Assembly (NCBI GenBank): GCA_017517275.1
Contig: JAFWZX010000024.1
Coordinates: forward strand, 1-42,322
Direction of reading: 5' to 3'
Source of the DNA: Clostridia bacterium
GTDB lineage: Bacteria > Bacillota > Clostridia > UBA1212 > UBA1255
Length of the DNA: 42,322 nucleotides
The position numbers and the translations under genes are program-made. Position 1 is the first letter of the stretch, and every line of letters starts with the position of its first letter. A model generated the notes under the pieces. The model ran no database searches. It was not told the origin of the DNA and saw only the letters and a program-made list of their open reading frames with translations. Positions 15,370-24,719 of this stretch are shown one piece after another.

Positions 15370-18300
15370 CTTACTTTTCTTCCCTTCATTTTAATCACGA
15401 AATAATATACTGCTACCGCTATACCGCAAAGAATAATAAGTGCAGCTGCCATGATATATACAATCGTAGCTATTGATTTGCCGCCTATATATTTGTTTGT
15501 GTCATCATTTTCATCAACAACATCGTCTTCCGGTGTTAAAGCAAGAATACGCTGTTCTGCTGAAATAAGATCTGCATAATTTGTTACTAAAGCCTGCTGA
15601 ACAGTGGTAGCTATTTTGTCGTATGCTTCTCTTGCTGCGTAAACAAAATGTCTGTCTTCGTAAGAGACTTTATCAGGGATTGCATTAATAGCCGCAATAG
15701 CTGCAAGCGTTACTTTATCGGCAGCAGCCTGTCCGTCTATTCTGATATCGAAATATTGATCAAGTATATAAGTCTCATATTCAATACCGTTAGACGGCCG
15801 TACCATGACAAGCTTATTGTCTACGTATCCTACGTAATCAACGAAGTTTGCACCGTAGAAAATATTGGAATAAAGACCGTCTGTAACGTTCCACATATAG
15901 TACGGATTTAATCCTATACCCGTTATTATCTGGTCATTACCTTCATAATCTTTATAAGAACCGTATTCACCTGTTCCCGGTATATTTTTATATGATTCAT
16001 AATATGTTGAATCAAATTCTTCTTCGATAATAGGACATTTGTAGCTTGTGAAAATCACAGTAATAAGATCTTCGCATTGATAAAAGGCTTTATGACCTAT
16101 TGCATTTACGGTATATGGCAAAGTAACGTATTTAACATTGCTTCCTGCGAATGCCATTGAAGAAATTCTTACGGTGTTATCAGCAATAATAACGTTGGAA
16201 GGATCAATGCCTGCATAAGTAATCAACTCAAGTCCTCCGTTGGGCAATTTGCAATAAAGTGAACCATTAATTACAAACACATTATCGCTTAAGTCATAGG
16301 TGAATGATTCAGTTATATATTCCTTACCATTAAATTCTTCTACAACATTCGTGCAGAAAGGCTTAATCAAACACATAGCAAACGGATTATCTCCGAGAGA
16401 AACAATATTGTATCCTAATTTTACTTCAAACGGAGTTAATTTTTCCTTCAAAAATACACAGTCGCCCAATGACTCAATACCTGATAAATCTACAGAAACT
16501 ATAGCCGTATATGCAAAAGCATATGAATCAATATTTTTTGCAAACTGTATATTTTTAACGTTGGAAAGTTTTTTACAATAAGCAAAAGCACCTTCGCCTA
16601 TATCAACGCCGCCTTTGTTAAGAATAACGTCACGTAATTCACTCGCATTTACAAAAGCATACTCCCCGATAGTTGATGCGCAGGATAAATCAATGTTCTT
16701 AATGCCAGATTCCATAAACGAATATTTACCAATCATCACAATATGAGATGAATTAATTTTATCAAGAGCAACACATCCGGCAAAAGCATACTCGGGAATC
16801 TCTGTAATGCCTTTACCAAGAATTACGTTTTTAAGATCTCTGCAGTAAGCAAATGAATAACCACCAATTGATGTTACTGAAGACAAGTCGATGCTTTCAA
16901 AGGCCGGAGAATAATATGAATATATATAATTTCCGTCCGATGTTACAACATAGTATTGCATGTTTTGATCATAACATACGTAATATACATCTCCGGAGAA
17001 TGCGTAATCACCGATTTCTAAAACTTTTGATAAGTCGATATTCTTTAGACTCTGGTTATTATAGAAAGCCATATAGCCGATTTTTGCATTTGCGCCTAAA
17101 GTGACAGATTCAACCGAAGAAGCATTTGCAAAAGCATTGTCGCCGATTATTACATTATCGCCGATTGTTATAGACTTAATCGGTGATGAAAATACGTAAT
17201 AGAACATTTTGTCGTTACTGTTGGGATAACGCTCAACGCTAAAGGCCAAATCTTTGCTAAGATTAAATGCAAATTTACCTAATGTGACGTTATTACCAAC
17301 AACAACGCTCTCAAGCATTTTACATTCGCTGAAAACGCCCTCGGAAATTACTATGTTATCAGGCAAAGTAACTTTTTTTATCTTGGTGTGTGAAAAAGCA
17401 TATTTACCAATAGCCGTATTTGAATCAAACAAAGGAAGTTCAGTAATAGACGTTTCAAAGAATGCATATTCACCAATATTTGTCAATTTTGCAAAGCTAA
17501 CACTTGTTATACCCTTAGAAGAAGCCATAGCATATTTATCAAGATACGATACTTTTGGCAAGTTGACAGAAGTAATTGAAGTATTATGAGAAAAAGCACC
17601 TTTACCGATTGAAGTTACTTCATTCCCGCCAATAGTATTCTTGGAAAATGCACCTGATATCTTAGGTGAAACAGCGATAAGAGTCTTACAATCGCTGCTT
17701 ATAACGTAATTTGCAGTTTGAACCTTAAAGGTTATATTACCTTCTTGAACTATAAATTTATCTACTGCAGTCTTCGCAAAGGCAAATTCACCAATATCAT
17801 TAACGGCAGCGTCAATAATAACTGTTTTCAACTTGTCACATTCGTAGAACATACCTGTAGGTATAACAGATGATTTAACTTCAAATTCTTCTAATGATTC
17901 GCATCCAGTAAATGCATATTGTCCATACTTAACTTTAACTGAATCAATCTCTGCTTTTTTGAGACTTTTACAACCGGCAAAAGCATACTGACCTACGGAC
18001 CAAAGCTTATTGGACACCTTAATGCCTTCAAGATTCTGATTACCGGCAAATGCATAATCCGATATTACGCACAACTTATCAAATTCTAACGTTCCTTTTA
18101 AATTGCAGTTTTCAAAAGCGTTTTGGTTAATAATGATTAGATTATTTTCACCGCTGAACGTTAATGTTGTAAGTGCGGTACAATTGTAAAAAGCACCGTA
18201 TTCTATTGATTCAAGCGTAGACGGTAAAACGATTTCTTCTAATGCAGTCAGATTTGCAAACGCATAGGAATTAATCTTCTTAACACCTTCCGGAATAATA

Positions 18301-21300
18301 ACTTTAGTTATTGTTGAATCACCTATAAACCACATCTTCATCGTTTCTGAATCATCAAATTCCAGTTCTTCAGGTGTTTTGGCAATGTATTCATAATTAG
18401 AGAAACAGAATGAACCTATCTCAGTTAACGACAATCTGTCAGGAATTGTTACCAATCCGCCGTTACCGTAGTAATTTGTCAATATGGAACCTGCGTTAAC
18501 GTATGGATCTTTTACTTCAATTGAAATAGTTTCAGAATAATAAGTGCTCTTATCATTTTGCAATATTTTAACAGTCACGGAAGAGTAACCTTCACCGACT
18601 GCTGTAATAAGACCTGATTCATTAACTTTTACAATTGTATCGTTACCTGATTCAAATACAACCTTTGTCTCATCAGGAAAATATGCGGCTAAAGTAGTAT
18701 TAAGTAAAACTGATTCTGAAGGATACATGGTAAGAGAATATTTGCCTTCAAAGAAATTAATATTACCGTCAACGCCGATTTTTCTATCATCAGTATTTAC
18801 CATGTAAAACGCTTTTATTGTTTTATATCCGTCAACTTTGAATACGTCAGCAACAGGCTTATCAAGCTTCTTATAGCCCTCGTCTCCTTCTTTTAAAACG
18901 GTAACGTTAAACATTACACTATTATTAGTAGACGTGTCTCTTGCCTTAATAATAGCTGTTCCGGATGATATGCCGACAAGCTTATTGTTTACAATGCGGG
19001 CAACACTTGGTTTTGATGATGAAAACTCAAGAAGACTTGACCATTCTGTGCTTGGATATACAGCAGGCTCAAGTGAAAATACCTCGTTAGGACTAATTGT
19101 AAGACCTGCAGATAATCCTTCAAAATAAAAATCTGTAAAATTGTCCGGTAAACCAATCTCATAACTTGCAAAGTTGAGCGCATAGTCATAACACGTAATT
19201 ACAAATGAATTCTTATGACTTGCATTATCTTTAATTTCCTGCAAATAATCAGTCAGTTCATACGTTACATAAGTTACACTGTTGTGTTGAGAATATACAG
19301 GCGTCATGTACTGTTCAAAATTAATCAAAGACGGCTGCAGTTCTCCGTTTTCATTTGTTTCCATTTTAACGTAACCTATCTGAGCAGACATTGCATAATG
19401 ATTATCATATATTGCAATCTTTGCATACAAACGGTTTTTCTTTAACGACTTATCGTATTCATAATAATATTCGACGTCAGAAATGCTCGGCGCCTCAAAG
19501 TCAATAGTAAGTGGAAATTCAAAAACATTTTTCTTGTTTGTAGTACTTCCGTCATTTTCATAATCAAGATATCCAATGATAGATACAGTATATTCTGTAT
19601 TATTTGATAAATTGTAGTCTCTTGTATCAAACTCAATCTCTATATTTGCCGGATAAATTGACGGACCGCCATCACTGTATGATTTACGAACGTCATTATC
19701 AATTACTTCAAATACAACCTCGCCGGTGGTATCATCAGTTATTGTAACAACAATTTTTGATGAGTTTCTCAGCAAGCCGGCCCATACAAATCTAAGCGAA
19801 TGAATACTGCCTTCCTGATTTGATAAAGCAATATAATCTCTGCTGGCAGATATTATAATATCATCAGGATCTTGTTTGAAATAGTAAGAACCAAGATGCG
19901 AAACAAAATCATCAGAAATACCGCCTATAGGACGTGTAGAATAAGCATCAGGAAGATTCTTATCTGCAACATCAATAGAATCATCAAGTTCGTCTGCGTT
20001 TGTTTCAAAATAATCAAGATCAAAAAGCGGAGCTACAGACCAATCACCGTAGAAAGCAAGATACGGAACACTTAAAGATACATTATCTTCTGATGATGCA
20101 TCAAACGTAACAAAGCCTTCAACGTACATACCGTTTTCGAAAGAATCATTTAGATATTTTTTATCCTTTTCACTTAACGTAATAGTGACAACTATATCGC
20201 TCTTGCCGGGATTTACAGTGACTTTTTTTCCATCAGCTGAACCGTTTGTAATAGATGAGATAACAGCCTTAGCACCTTCGAGAATGTAAGCTTCTTCTGT
20301 AACTGTTGTCTCTCCGTGGCTTGTCTTTGTATCACTCACCCCTTCGGTCATTACGTAATAACCAAAATTATAATTCAGAGGTTTGTCCCCAAAGTTCATA
20401 ATTGAAAAAGACAAAGTATACTCACCTTTTTTATCAGGATCATCGCCAAGCTCAAGCTTTGTCTTATCCATGCTATTGCCATCTTTGTCATAAGTAGCAA
20501 TATATGCGTTTGTTTTAATAGAATTCATCAAATTTGCAAGACCGGCGCCTTGTTTTCTCACGGCGTACGGAAGACCGTTTTTGTTAATTATGATATCAGC
20601 TGTTGACATCATCAATCTATTAACCATAGCATTTACTTCTACCATATTGTCTGAAATATCAGGGAAATTCTCCTGAACATATTGGCGAAGAAGAACGGTA
20701 ACTCCGGCCAGGTTTGGACACGCCATTGAAGTACCTGATATTCTGTCATATCCACCGCCTGTAATAGATGATAAAATATTACCGCCGTGTGCAGTAATCT
20801 CAGGTTTAATAGATAAACTGGGAGTAGGACCCCAAGATGAGAAATCTGACATAAAAGGACCTGAAGTCTGTTCTACACTTATCTTTAATTTTCCGCTTCC
20901 TATCTTTGCGAGCATCTCACCGTCGTCTTGGGGAATTGAACAAACGGCAATCTTAGCATCGCCTACGTTCATTTTTATCTCACCGGAAACGTTATTATAA
21001 ACAATTATACCTGCAGCGCCCTGCGCTTCGGCAATAAGAGCCTTCTCTTCAAAAGTGTTAGATCCTCTTCTTACGAGAACAATTTTATCTTTTACGTCAA
21101 GCCCCGTATAATCAGCACTTCTACCAACGCCCGGAACTGTTACGTAATCAAATTCTGCAGATTTTTTATCTCCAAGTAATGTTGTGAAAAAATTGTTTTC
21201 CTCGCCTGATGCATTTGAAGATTCAAGGAAATAGATTATTGTATTGTTATAGAATAAATATGGTGTCTTGGCTCCGTTGATTGATGCAACAGACATAACA

Positions 21301-22547
21301 CCGTCATACGTAGACGGTGATCCTACCGTACCGGTATCAGGATTGGACGTAAGGCCAAGGTTACCGTTCTTCTCAGAACCGTATGAAGAACTGTAACTGT
21401 TTGAAGCCGCTACAACCATGCTGATGCCTGCTTCACGAATACGTTGATAAACACCATTCATAGCCTCTTCATCTGACTCTCTTGCAAAGCCGCATGCAGT
21501 ACCGATAGACATATTAATAACATCAACGCCTAATACTACACAATCCTCCAATGCCGCTAATATCCAAGCAGAACGGGCAGTGTCAATAACGTCCGAGAAA
21601 ATTTTCATCGGAACAACCTGTGCATTAGGTGCAACACCTGTTATAACGTCGTCTTTACCTACAATAACACCTGCAACGTGTGTTCCGTGATTATTATGTG
21701 TTGAATACGGGTCAGGATCGTTGTCTGCATAATCAAAGCCAAACGGAACCTTATCGCTTATATATACGTCATCAACAACGAGATTCGGAAACATTGAGCT
21801 TGCAGTAGTACCTTCTAAACGTTTTGACACATCTTCGTAAGTAAGACCAAGCTTCTTGGACGTAAAGTTATTCACCGAAAAAGCAGTGTGAGCAGAATCA
21901 AGACCGGTATCAAGAACAGCCACAACAACGCCGGTACCGTCATAGCCGGAACCGAGACTGTTGAAAATACCCGTATCGTATACGTTTACCTTATTATCTA
22001 CAAGTTTTGTCTCGCAAACGTTATACTCTTCACCGACGATTATATTCTGTCCCTTCCCCAAAGATTTGCAAGTAGCTTCAAAGTCTCGTGCTTTAATAAT
22101 TAATTCAAAACCGCTGAGTACAGCGCAATAGCTCTCACCTGTTGAATACTTAACATTTAAACTGTCTAATTTATCAAGCAATTCTTGTCTTTGACCGTTA
22201 ATCTCAAGCTGTGTATTCTGAACCTTATAGTCGGATGCTACAAACTCAGAAAAAGTCTTTGACTTGTCTGTCTTATCATATAAATCAAGCAAACTATCTA
22301 CGTCAAGCGTTACAATAACAGATATATCATCATCTGCCTTAACAGTCTCAGGCAGCTTGAACATAACGCTACTATCAATGTAATCCTGATAATGAGTATT
22401 GATTATATCGTTCAAGTTCTTAATATAGGATGCCTTGAATTCGGCAGATTGTGCAGGATGCTCCGATATAAAACCGAACAAAATAAGTGCTGCTATTAAA
22501 ACAACACAAAAACTCCGTAAAACATTAAACAGCGTTTTCTTACTCAT
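15366..22547 (-). CDS. Giant membrane-anchored subtilase with BspA-like leucine-rich repeats
   Basis: A 2393-residue cell-envelope protease of peptidase family S8, C5a-peptidase/lactocepin-like. An N-terminal hydrophobic signal spans residues 10-27 and a propeptide region runs to about 195. The catalytic triad is Asp213 (VLDTGLD), His287 (NNHGTHVAG) and Ser607 (GTSMACP), with oxyanion Asn383. A PA domain is inserted at about 455-560. Beta-sandwich regions follow, with two Ig-like (BIG2-type) domains at about 1140-1220 and 1265-1348. About 750 residues of LRR_5 repeats follow (units like AFAGCKSLKKAEI and AFYNCTALTTLTF). A short helical module and a C-terminal membrane anchor at about 2358-2385 with a KMKGRKVR tail end the chain. 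No sortase motif is seen. It is first in an operon with a peptide importer, so it probably feeds that importer. Confidence 0.93.
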   Translation of the reverse strand: MSKKTLFNVLRSFCVVLIAALILFGFISEHPAQSAEFKASYIKNLNDIINTHYQDYIDSSVMFKLPETVKADDDISVIVTLDVDSLLDLYDKTDKSKTFSEFVASDYKVQNTQLEINGQRQELLDKLDSLNVKYSTGESYCAVLSGFELIIKARDFEATCKSLGKGQNIIVGEEYNVCETKLVDNKVNVYDTGIFNSLGSGYDGTGVVVAVLDTGLDSAHTAFSVNNFTSKKLGLTYEDVSKRLEGTTASSMFPNLVVDDVYISDKVPFGFDYADNDPDPYSTHNNHGTHVAGVIVGKDDVITGVAPNAQVVPMKIFSDVIDTARSAWILAALEDCVVLGVDVINMSIGTACGFARESDEEAMNGVYQRIREAGISMVVAASNSYSSSYGSEKNGNLGLTSNPDTGTVGSPSTYDGVMSVASINGAKTPYLFYNNTIIYFLESSNASGEENNFFTTLLGDKKSAEFDYVTVPGVGRSADYTGLDVKDKIVLVRRGSNTFEEKALIAEAQGAAGIIVYNNVSGEIKMNVGDAKIAVCSIPQDDGEMLAKIGSGKLKISVEQTSGPFMSDFSSWGPTPSLSIKPEITAHGGNILSSITGGGYDRISGTSMACPNLAGVTVLLRQYVQENFPDISDNMVEVNAMVNRLMMSTADIIINKNGLPYAVRKQGAGLANLMNSIKTNAYIATYDKDGNSMDKTKLELGDDPDKKGEYTLSFSIMNFGDKPLNYNFGYYVMTEGVSDTKTSHGETTVTEEAYILEGAKAVISSITNGSADGKKVTVNPGKSDIVVTITLSEKDKKYLNDSFENGMYVEGFVTFDASSEDNVSLSVPYLAFYGDWSVAPLFDLDYFETNADELDDSIDVADKNLPDAYSTRPIGGISDDFVSHLGSYYFKQDPDDIIISASRDYIALSNQEGSIHSLRFVWAGLLRNSSKIVVTITDDTTGEVVFEVIDNDVRKSYSDGGPSIYPANIEIEFDTRDYNLSNNTEYTVSIIGYLDYENDGSTTNKKNVFEFPLTIDFEAPSISDVEYYYEYDKSLKKNRLYAKIAIYDNHYAMSAQIGYVKMETNENGELQPSLINFEQYMTPVYSQHNSVTYVTYELTDYLQEIKDNASHKNSFVITCYDYALNFASYEIGLPDNFTDFYFEGLSAGLTISPNEVFSLEPAVYPSTEWSSLLEFSSSKPSVARIVNNKLVGISSGTAIIKARDTSTNNSVMFNVTVLKEGDEGYKKLDKPVADVFKVDGYKTIKAFYMVNTDDRKIGVDGNINFFEGKYSLTMYPSESVLLNTTLAAYFPDETKVVFESGNDTIVKVNESGLITAVGEGYSSVTVKILQNDKSTYYSETISIEVKDPYVNAGSILTNYYGNGGLVTIPDRLSLTEIGSFCFSNYEYIAKTPEELEFDDSETMKMWFIGDSTITKVIIPEGVKKINSYAFANLTALEEIVLPSTLESIEYGAFYNCTALTTLTFSGENNLIIINQNAFENCNLKGTLEFDKLCVISDYAFAGNQNLEGIKVSNKLWSVGQYAFAGCKSLKKAEIDSVKVKYGQYAFTGCESLEEFEVKSSVIPTGMFYECDKLKTVIIDAAVNDIGEFAFAKTAVDKFIVQEGNITFKVQTANYVISSDCKTLIAVSPKISGAFSKNTIGGNEVTSIGKGAFSHNTSITSVNLPKVSYLDKYAMASSKGITSVSFAKLTNIGEYAFFETSITELPLFDSNTAIGKYAFSHTKIKKVTLPDNIVISEGVFSECKMLESVVVGNNVTLGKFAFNLSKDLAFSVERYPNSNDKMFYYVFSSPIKSITIGDNVIIGDNAFANASSVESVTLGANAKIGYMAFYNNQSLKNIDLSKVLEIGDYAFSGDVYYVCYDQNMQYYVVTSDGNYIYSYYSPAFESIDLSSVTSIGGYSFAYCRDLKNVILGKGITEIPEYAFAGCVALDKINSSHIVMIGKYSFMESGIKNIDLSCASTIGEYAFVNASELRDVILNKGGVDIGEGAFAYCKKLSNVKNIQFAKNIDSYAFAYTAIVSVDLSGIESLGDCVFLKEKLTPFEVKLGYNIVSLGDNPFAMCLIKPFCTNVVEEFNGKEYITESFTYDLSDNVFVINGSLYCKLPNGGLELITYAGIDPSNVIIADNTVRISSMAFAGSNVKYVTLPYTVNAIGHKAFYQCEDLITVIFTSYKCPIIEEEFDSTYYESYKNIPGTGEYGSYKDYEGNDQIITGIGLNPYYMWNVTDGLYSNIFYGANFVDYVGYVDNKLVMVRPSNGIEYETYILDQYFDIRIDGQAAADKVTLAAIAAINAIPDKVSYEDRHFVYAAREAYDKIATTVQQALVTNYADLISAEQRILALTPEDDVVDENDDTNKYIGGKSIATIVYIMAAALIILCGIAVAVYYFVIKMKGRKVR

Positions 22548-22582
22548 ATAATCGCCTTTCTATCTTTTTTGTTGTGCTACGA

Positions 22583-22610
22583 TGACACACTAATACACAA
22601 TTAGTTATCA
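22583..22610. promoter_or_regulatory. Operator-like dyad at the start of the protease-opp operon
   Basis: CTAAT-ACACA-ATTAG lies inside a longer imperfect dyad that starts TGACACAC and ends GTTATCA. It covers the expected transcription start and overlaps the -10 box of the protease promoter. A repressor here could sense amino acid or peptide supply; the binder is unknown. Confidence 0.4.
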
Positions 22611-22635
22611 TAATGTAAAATTGTGTTAAATGCAA
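22607..22635 (-). promoter_or_regulatory. Promoter for the protease-opp operon
   Basis: On the minus strand: TTGCAT, 17 bp, TATGAT, with an expected start near 22600 and a leader of about 50 bases before the ATG at 22547. No other promoter of this quality is seen down to oppF, supporting a single long transcript. Confidence 0.65.
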
Positions 22636-22717
22636 GTTAAAAATGCATTTACTTTGAGTGATTTGTGTGTTATTCTAAACTTGATTTTACATGTCTATAC
22701 TATAAAGGTGTGCTGTT

Positions 22718-23152
22718 ATGTCTACTGAATCACGCAAAAAATTACATGATATTTATAATGTAATTCAAATAATTTTCATTATATTAAGTGCAGTTTGTAT
22801 TATTATATCTTGCATGCATTTATTTCTCACCGGCGGAGATAAACCATATTCACGTCAGATTATATCAGAATATTTAAAATACGTCTGCATTCCTATTTTC
22901 ATTACAGTTGCACTTATAATCGGCGGTTTTATATTGAATATAATATGTCCTCAAGATAAAGCAAAAAGTCCGGCAGATAAATATCAAAAATTTAAAGAAG
23001 CAAAGATTAGTTCTAAACTTATTACAATATTGCGAATCTGTGTTTTTGCGGTTTCGATTGGGTTTATAACATATGGTTTCTTCTCAGGAGGCGCACTTGC
23101 CGTTTTAACAAAGGCAATTAATATCTGCACTGAATGTATCGGACTGGGGTGA
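22718..23152 (+). CDS. CD1871A-type membrane protein with C-terminal CxxC motif
   Basis: A 144-residue membrane protein with about three hydrophobic segments (residues 14-33, 48-72 and 103-123). The last 40 residues (ILRICVFAVSIGFITYGFFS, then LTKAINICTECIGLG) match the short clostridial CD1871A family, whose hallmark is a terminal CxxC followed by IGLG. Those proteins are normally only about 40 residues, so this one carries roughly 100 extra N-terminal residues with two more membrane segments. It lies six bases upstream of a NapH/TlpA fusion gene. The terminal dithiol probably exchanges electrons with that partner. The function of the family is not established. Confidence 0.75.
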   Translation: MSTESRKKLHDIYNVIQIIFIILSAVCIIISCMHLFLTGGDKPYSRQIISEYLKYVCIPIFITVALIIGGFILNIICPQDKAKSPADKYQKFKEAKISSKLITILRICVFAVSIGFITYGFFSGGALAVLTKAINICTECIGLG

Positions 23153-23158
23153 TTACGT

Positions 23159-24661
23159 ATGAAAAAATTTTTGATGTTTTTTAAAAGATTTCTTCCTTCT
23201 AAACGCAAACTTGTTCAACTATATTTTGCATTATTATTTAATGCTAATATAAAAGGTTTTATAAACGGAAGCATCTACAACAACCCGTCTAAAACCTCAA
23301 CAAAGAATTTTTGCGTTCCGGGACTTAATTGCTACTCCTGCCCCGGGGCAATAGGTGCATGTCCGTTAGGCTCGCTCCAAGACTCATACAGCGCCGGCAA
23401 GAGCACTATTTTCTACGTTTTTGGAATTCTTCTGCTGTTTGGCTTGATGTTTGGCAGAATGATTTGCTCTTGGATGTGTCCTTTTGGGTTTGTACAAGAG
23501 CTTACATATAAAGTAAAAACAAAAAAAGTCAAGAAAAGTCGTTTAACACGTTTTCTATCATATACAAAATACGTTTTTCTTTTTATATTCGTAATTATCA
23601 TCCCAATTTGCTATGCTTTTAAGGATGTTGCCTTTCCTGCCTTTTGTAAGTTTATTTGCCCGGCAGGCACGTTAGAAGGTGCTATGAGCTTGCTTGCAAA
23701 TAAAGTCAATGACAGCTTTTTCTCCATGTTAGGACCGTTATTTACGTGGAAATTCTTATTGATGATATCAATCATTGTCGGATCTATTTTTGTATATCGA
23801 TTATTCTGTCGTTTTATTTGTCCGTTAGGCGCTTTGTATGGTTTGTTTAACAGATTTTCTATTTTTGGACTTAAGATAGATGATTCTAAATGCACAAAAT
23901 GTAATTTGTGTGTCAATAAATGTAAAATGGATGTTTACAGTGTTAGTGATCATGAATGCATTTTATGTGGTGAATGTATTGACGTATGTCCTACTAAAGC
24001 TATTTCCTGGAAAGGATCAAAGATTTTCTTAGCCGGAAATGATATTGAAAATAAATCACCTGCTGCAGATAATTCCACTAAAAGAAATAAAATCAGATTT
24101 GTCACCCGATTAGTCACGACAGTCGTTATGCTTGCCGTGTTATTCGCAGCTATAGCTCATTATTGGATTGAAGCTGATAAAAAGAAAGATTTGATTGTTG
24201 AAACGGGAAATTCAATAGGTATGAAATGTCCCGGATACGATCTTGAAATAGTTACCGCGAATGGCCCTACCGGTGAAACAATTAATCCGGTTAATACAGG
24301 CAAGATCACGATTATAAACTTCTGGTATACTATGTGCACCTCTTGTGTTGCTGAATTACCATATTTTGATCAGATTGCCGAAGAATACGACAACGTATCT
24401 GTTATAGCAGTTCACTCAGAGCTTACTTGGTCATTTGAAGAAGCCGGTTTTATAAAGAAGTATTATCCCGATTCTAAAATCACATTTGTTCATGATTATG
24501 CAGATTCGGAAAATAATATTTCTGATTTGTATTATAAGACAGTCGGTGGCAAGGATGCTTACCCATACACAGTCATTCTTGATGAAAATGGTATTATAGT
24601 TGAATTAATAGTAGGCTCTACGACGTATAATGAATTAAAATCTATAATTGATAACATATAA
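23159..24661 (+). CDS. NapH/NosR-like 4Fe-4S membrane protein fused to a TlpA thioredoxin domain
   Basis: A 500-residue membrane redox protein. The NapH-like part (1-230) has cysteine sets at 58-68 (CYSCPGAIGAC) and pairs in ICSWMCPFG, FCKFICPAG and FCRFICPLG. A ferredoxin domain at 245-278 carries CTKCNLCVNKC and CILCGECIDVCP, enough for two 4Fe-4S clusters. A further membrane segment lies at about 312-334. A TlpA/ResA-like thioredoxin domain follows at about 352-500, with CTSC (Cys393, Cys396) in INFWYTMCTSCVAELP and a cis-proline-type AYPYTV. By topology the clusters face the cytosol or membrane and the thioredoxin domain faces outside. That makes it a candidate electron bridge across the membrane. 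It is coupled to the CD1871A-type gene. Confidence 0.85.
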   Translation: MKKFLMFFKRFLPSKRKLVQLYFALLFNANIKGFINGSIYNNPSKTSTKNFCVPGLNCYSCPGAIGACPLGSLQDSYSAGKSTIFYVFGILLLFGLMFGRMICSWMCPFGFVQELTYKVKTKKVKKSRLTRFLSYTKYVFLFIFVIIIPICYAFKDVAFPAFCKFICPAGTLEGAMSLLANKVNDSFFSMLGPLFTWKFLLMISIIVGSIFVYRLFCRFICPLGALYGLFNRFSIFGLKIDDSKCTKCNLCVNKCKMDVYSVSDHECILCGECIDVCPTKAISWKGSKIFLAGNDIENKSPAADNSTKRNKIRFVTRLVTTVVMLAVLFAAIAHYWIEADKKKDLIVETGNSIGMKCPGYDLEIVTANGPTGETINPVNTGKITIINFWYTMCTSCVAELPYFDQIAEEYDNVSVIAVHSELTWSFEEAGFIKKYYPDSKITFVHDYADSENNISDLYYKTVGGKDAYPYTVILDENGIIVELIVGSTTYNELKSIIDNI

Positions 24662-24719
24662 TACTGTAAAATTAAAAAGTTTTTTTGGTCAATTTTGACA
24701 TAGATTCTATATGAAATAA

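Noticed and set aside
15366..22547. Plus-strand open frames opposite the giant protease gene
   Set aside because: They are short, lack ribosome binding sites and mirror codon bias of the repeat-rich gene; no recognisable protein features.
15361..22600. Apparent abundance of the word ACGT
   Set aside because: A rough count over about 1 kb (5 seen, about 3 expected at this GC) is not convincing; a full k-mer count would be needed.
24662..24719. Terminator between the convergent NapH-TlpA and GH32 genes
   Set aside because: Only a 5-bp GTCAA/TTGAC pair with a 2-base centre is present and the T-run precedes it; too weak to call.
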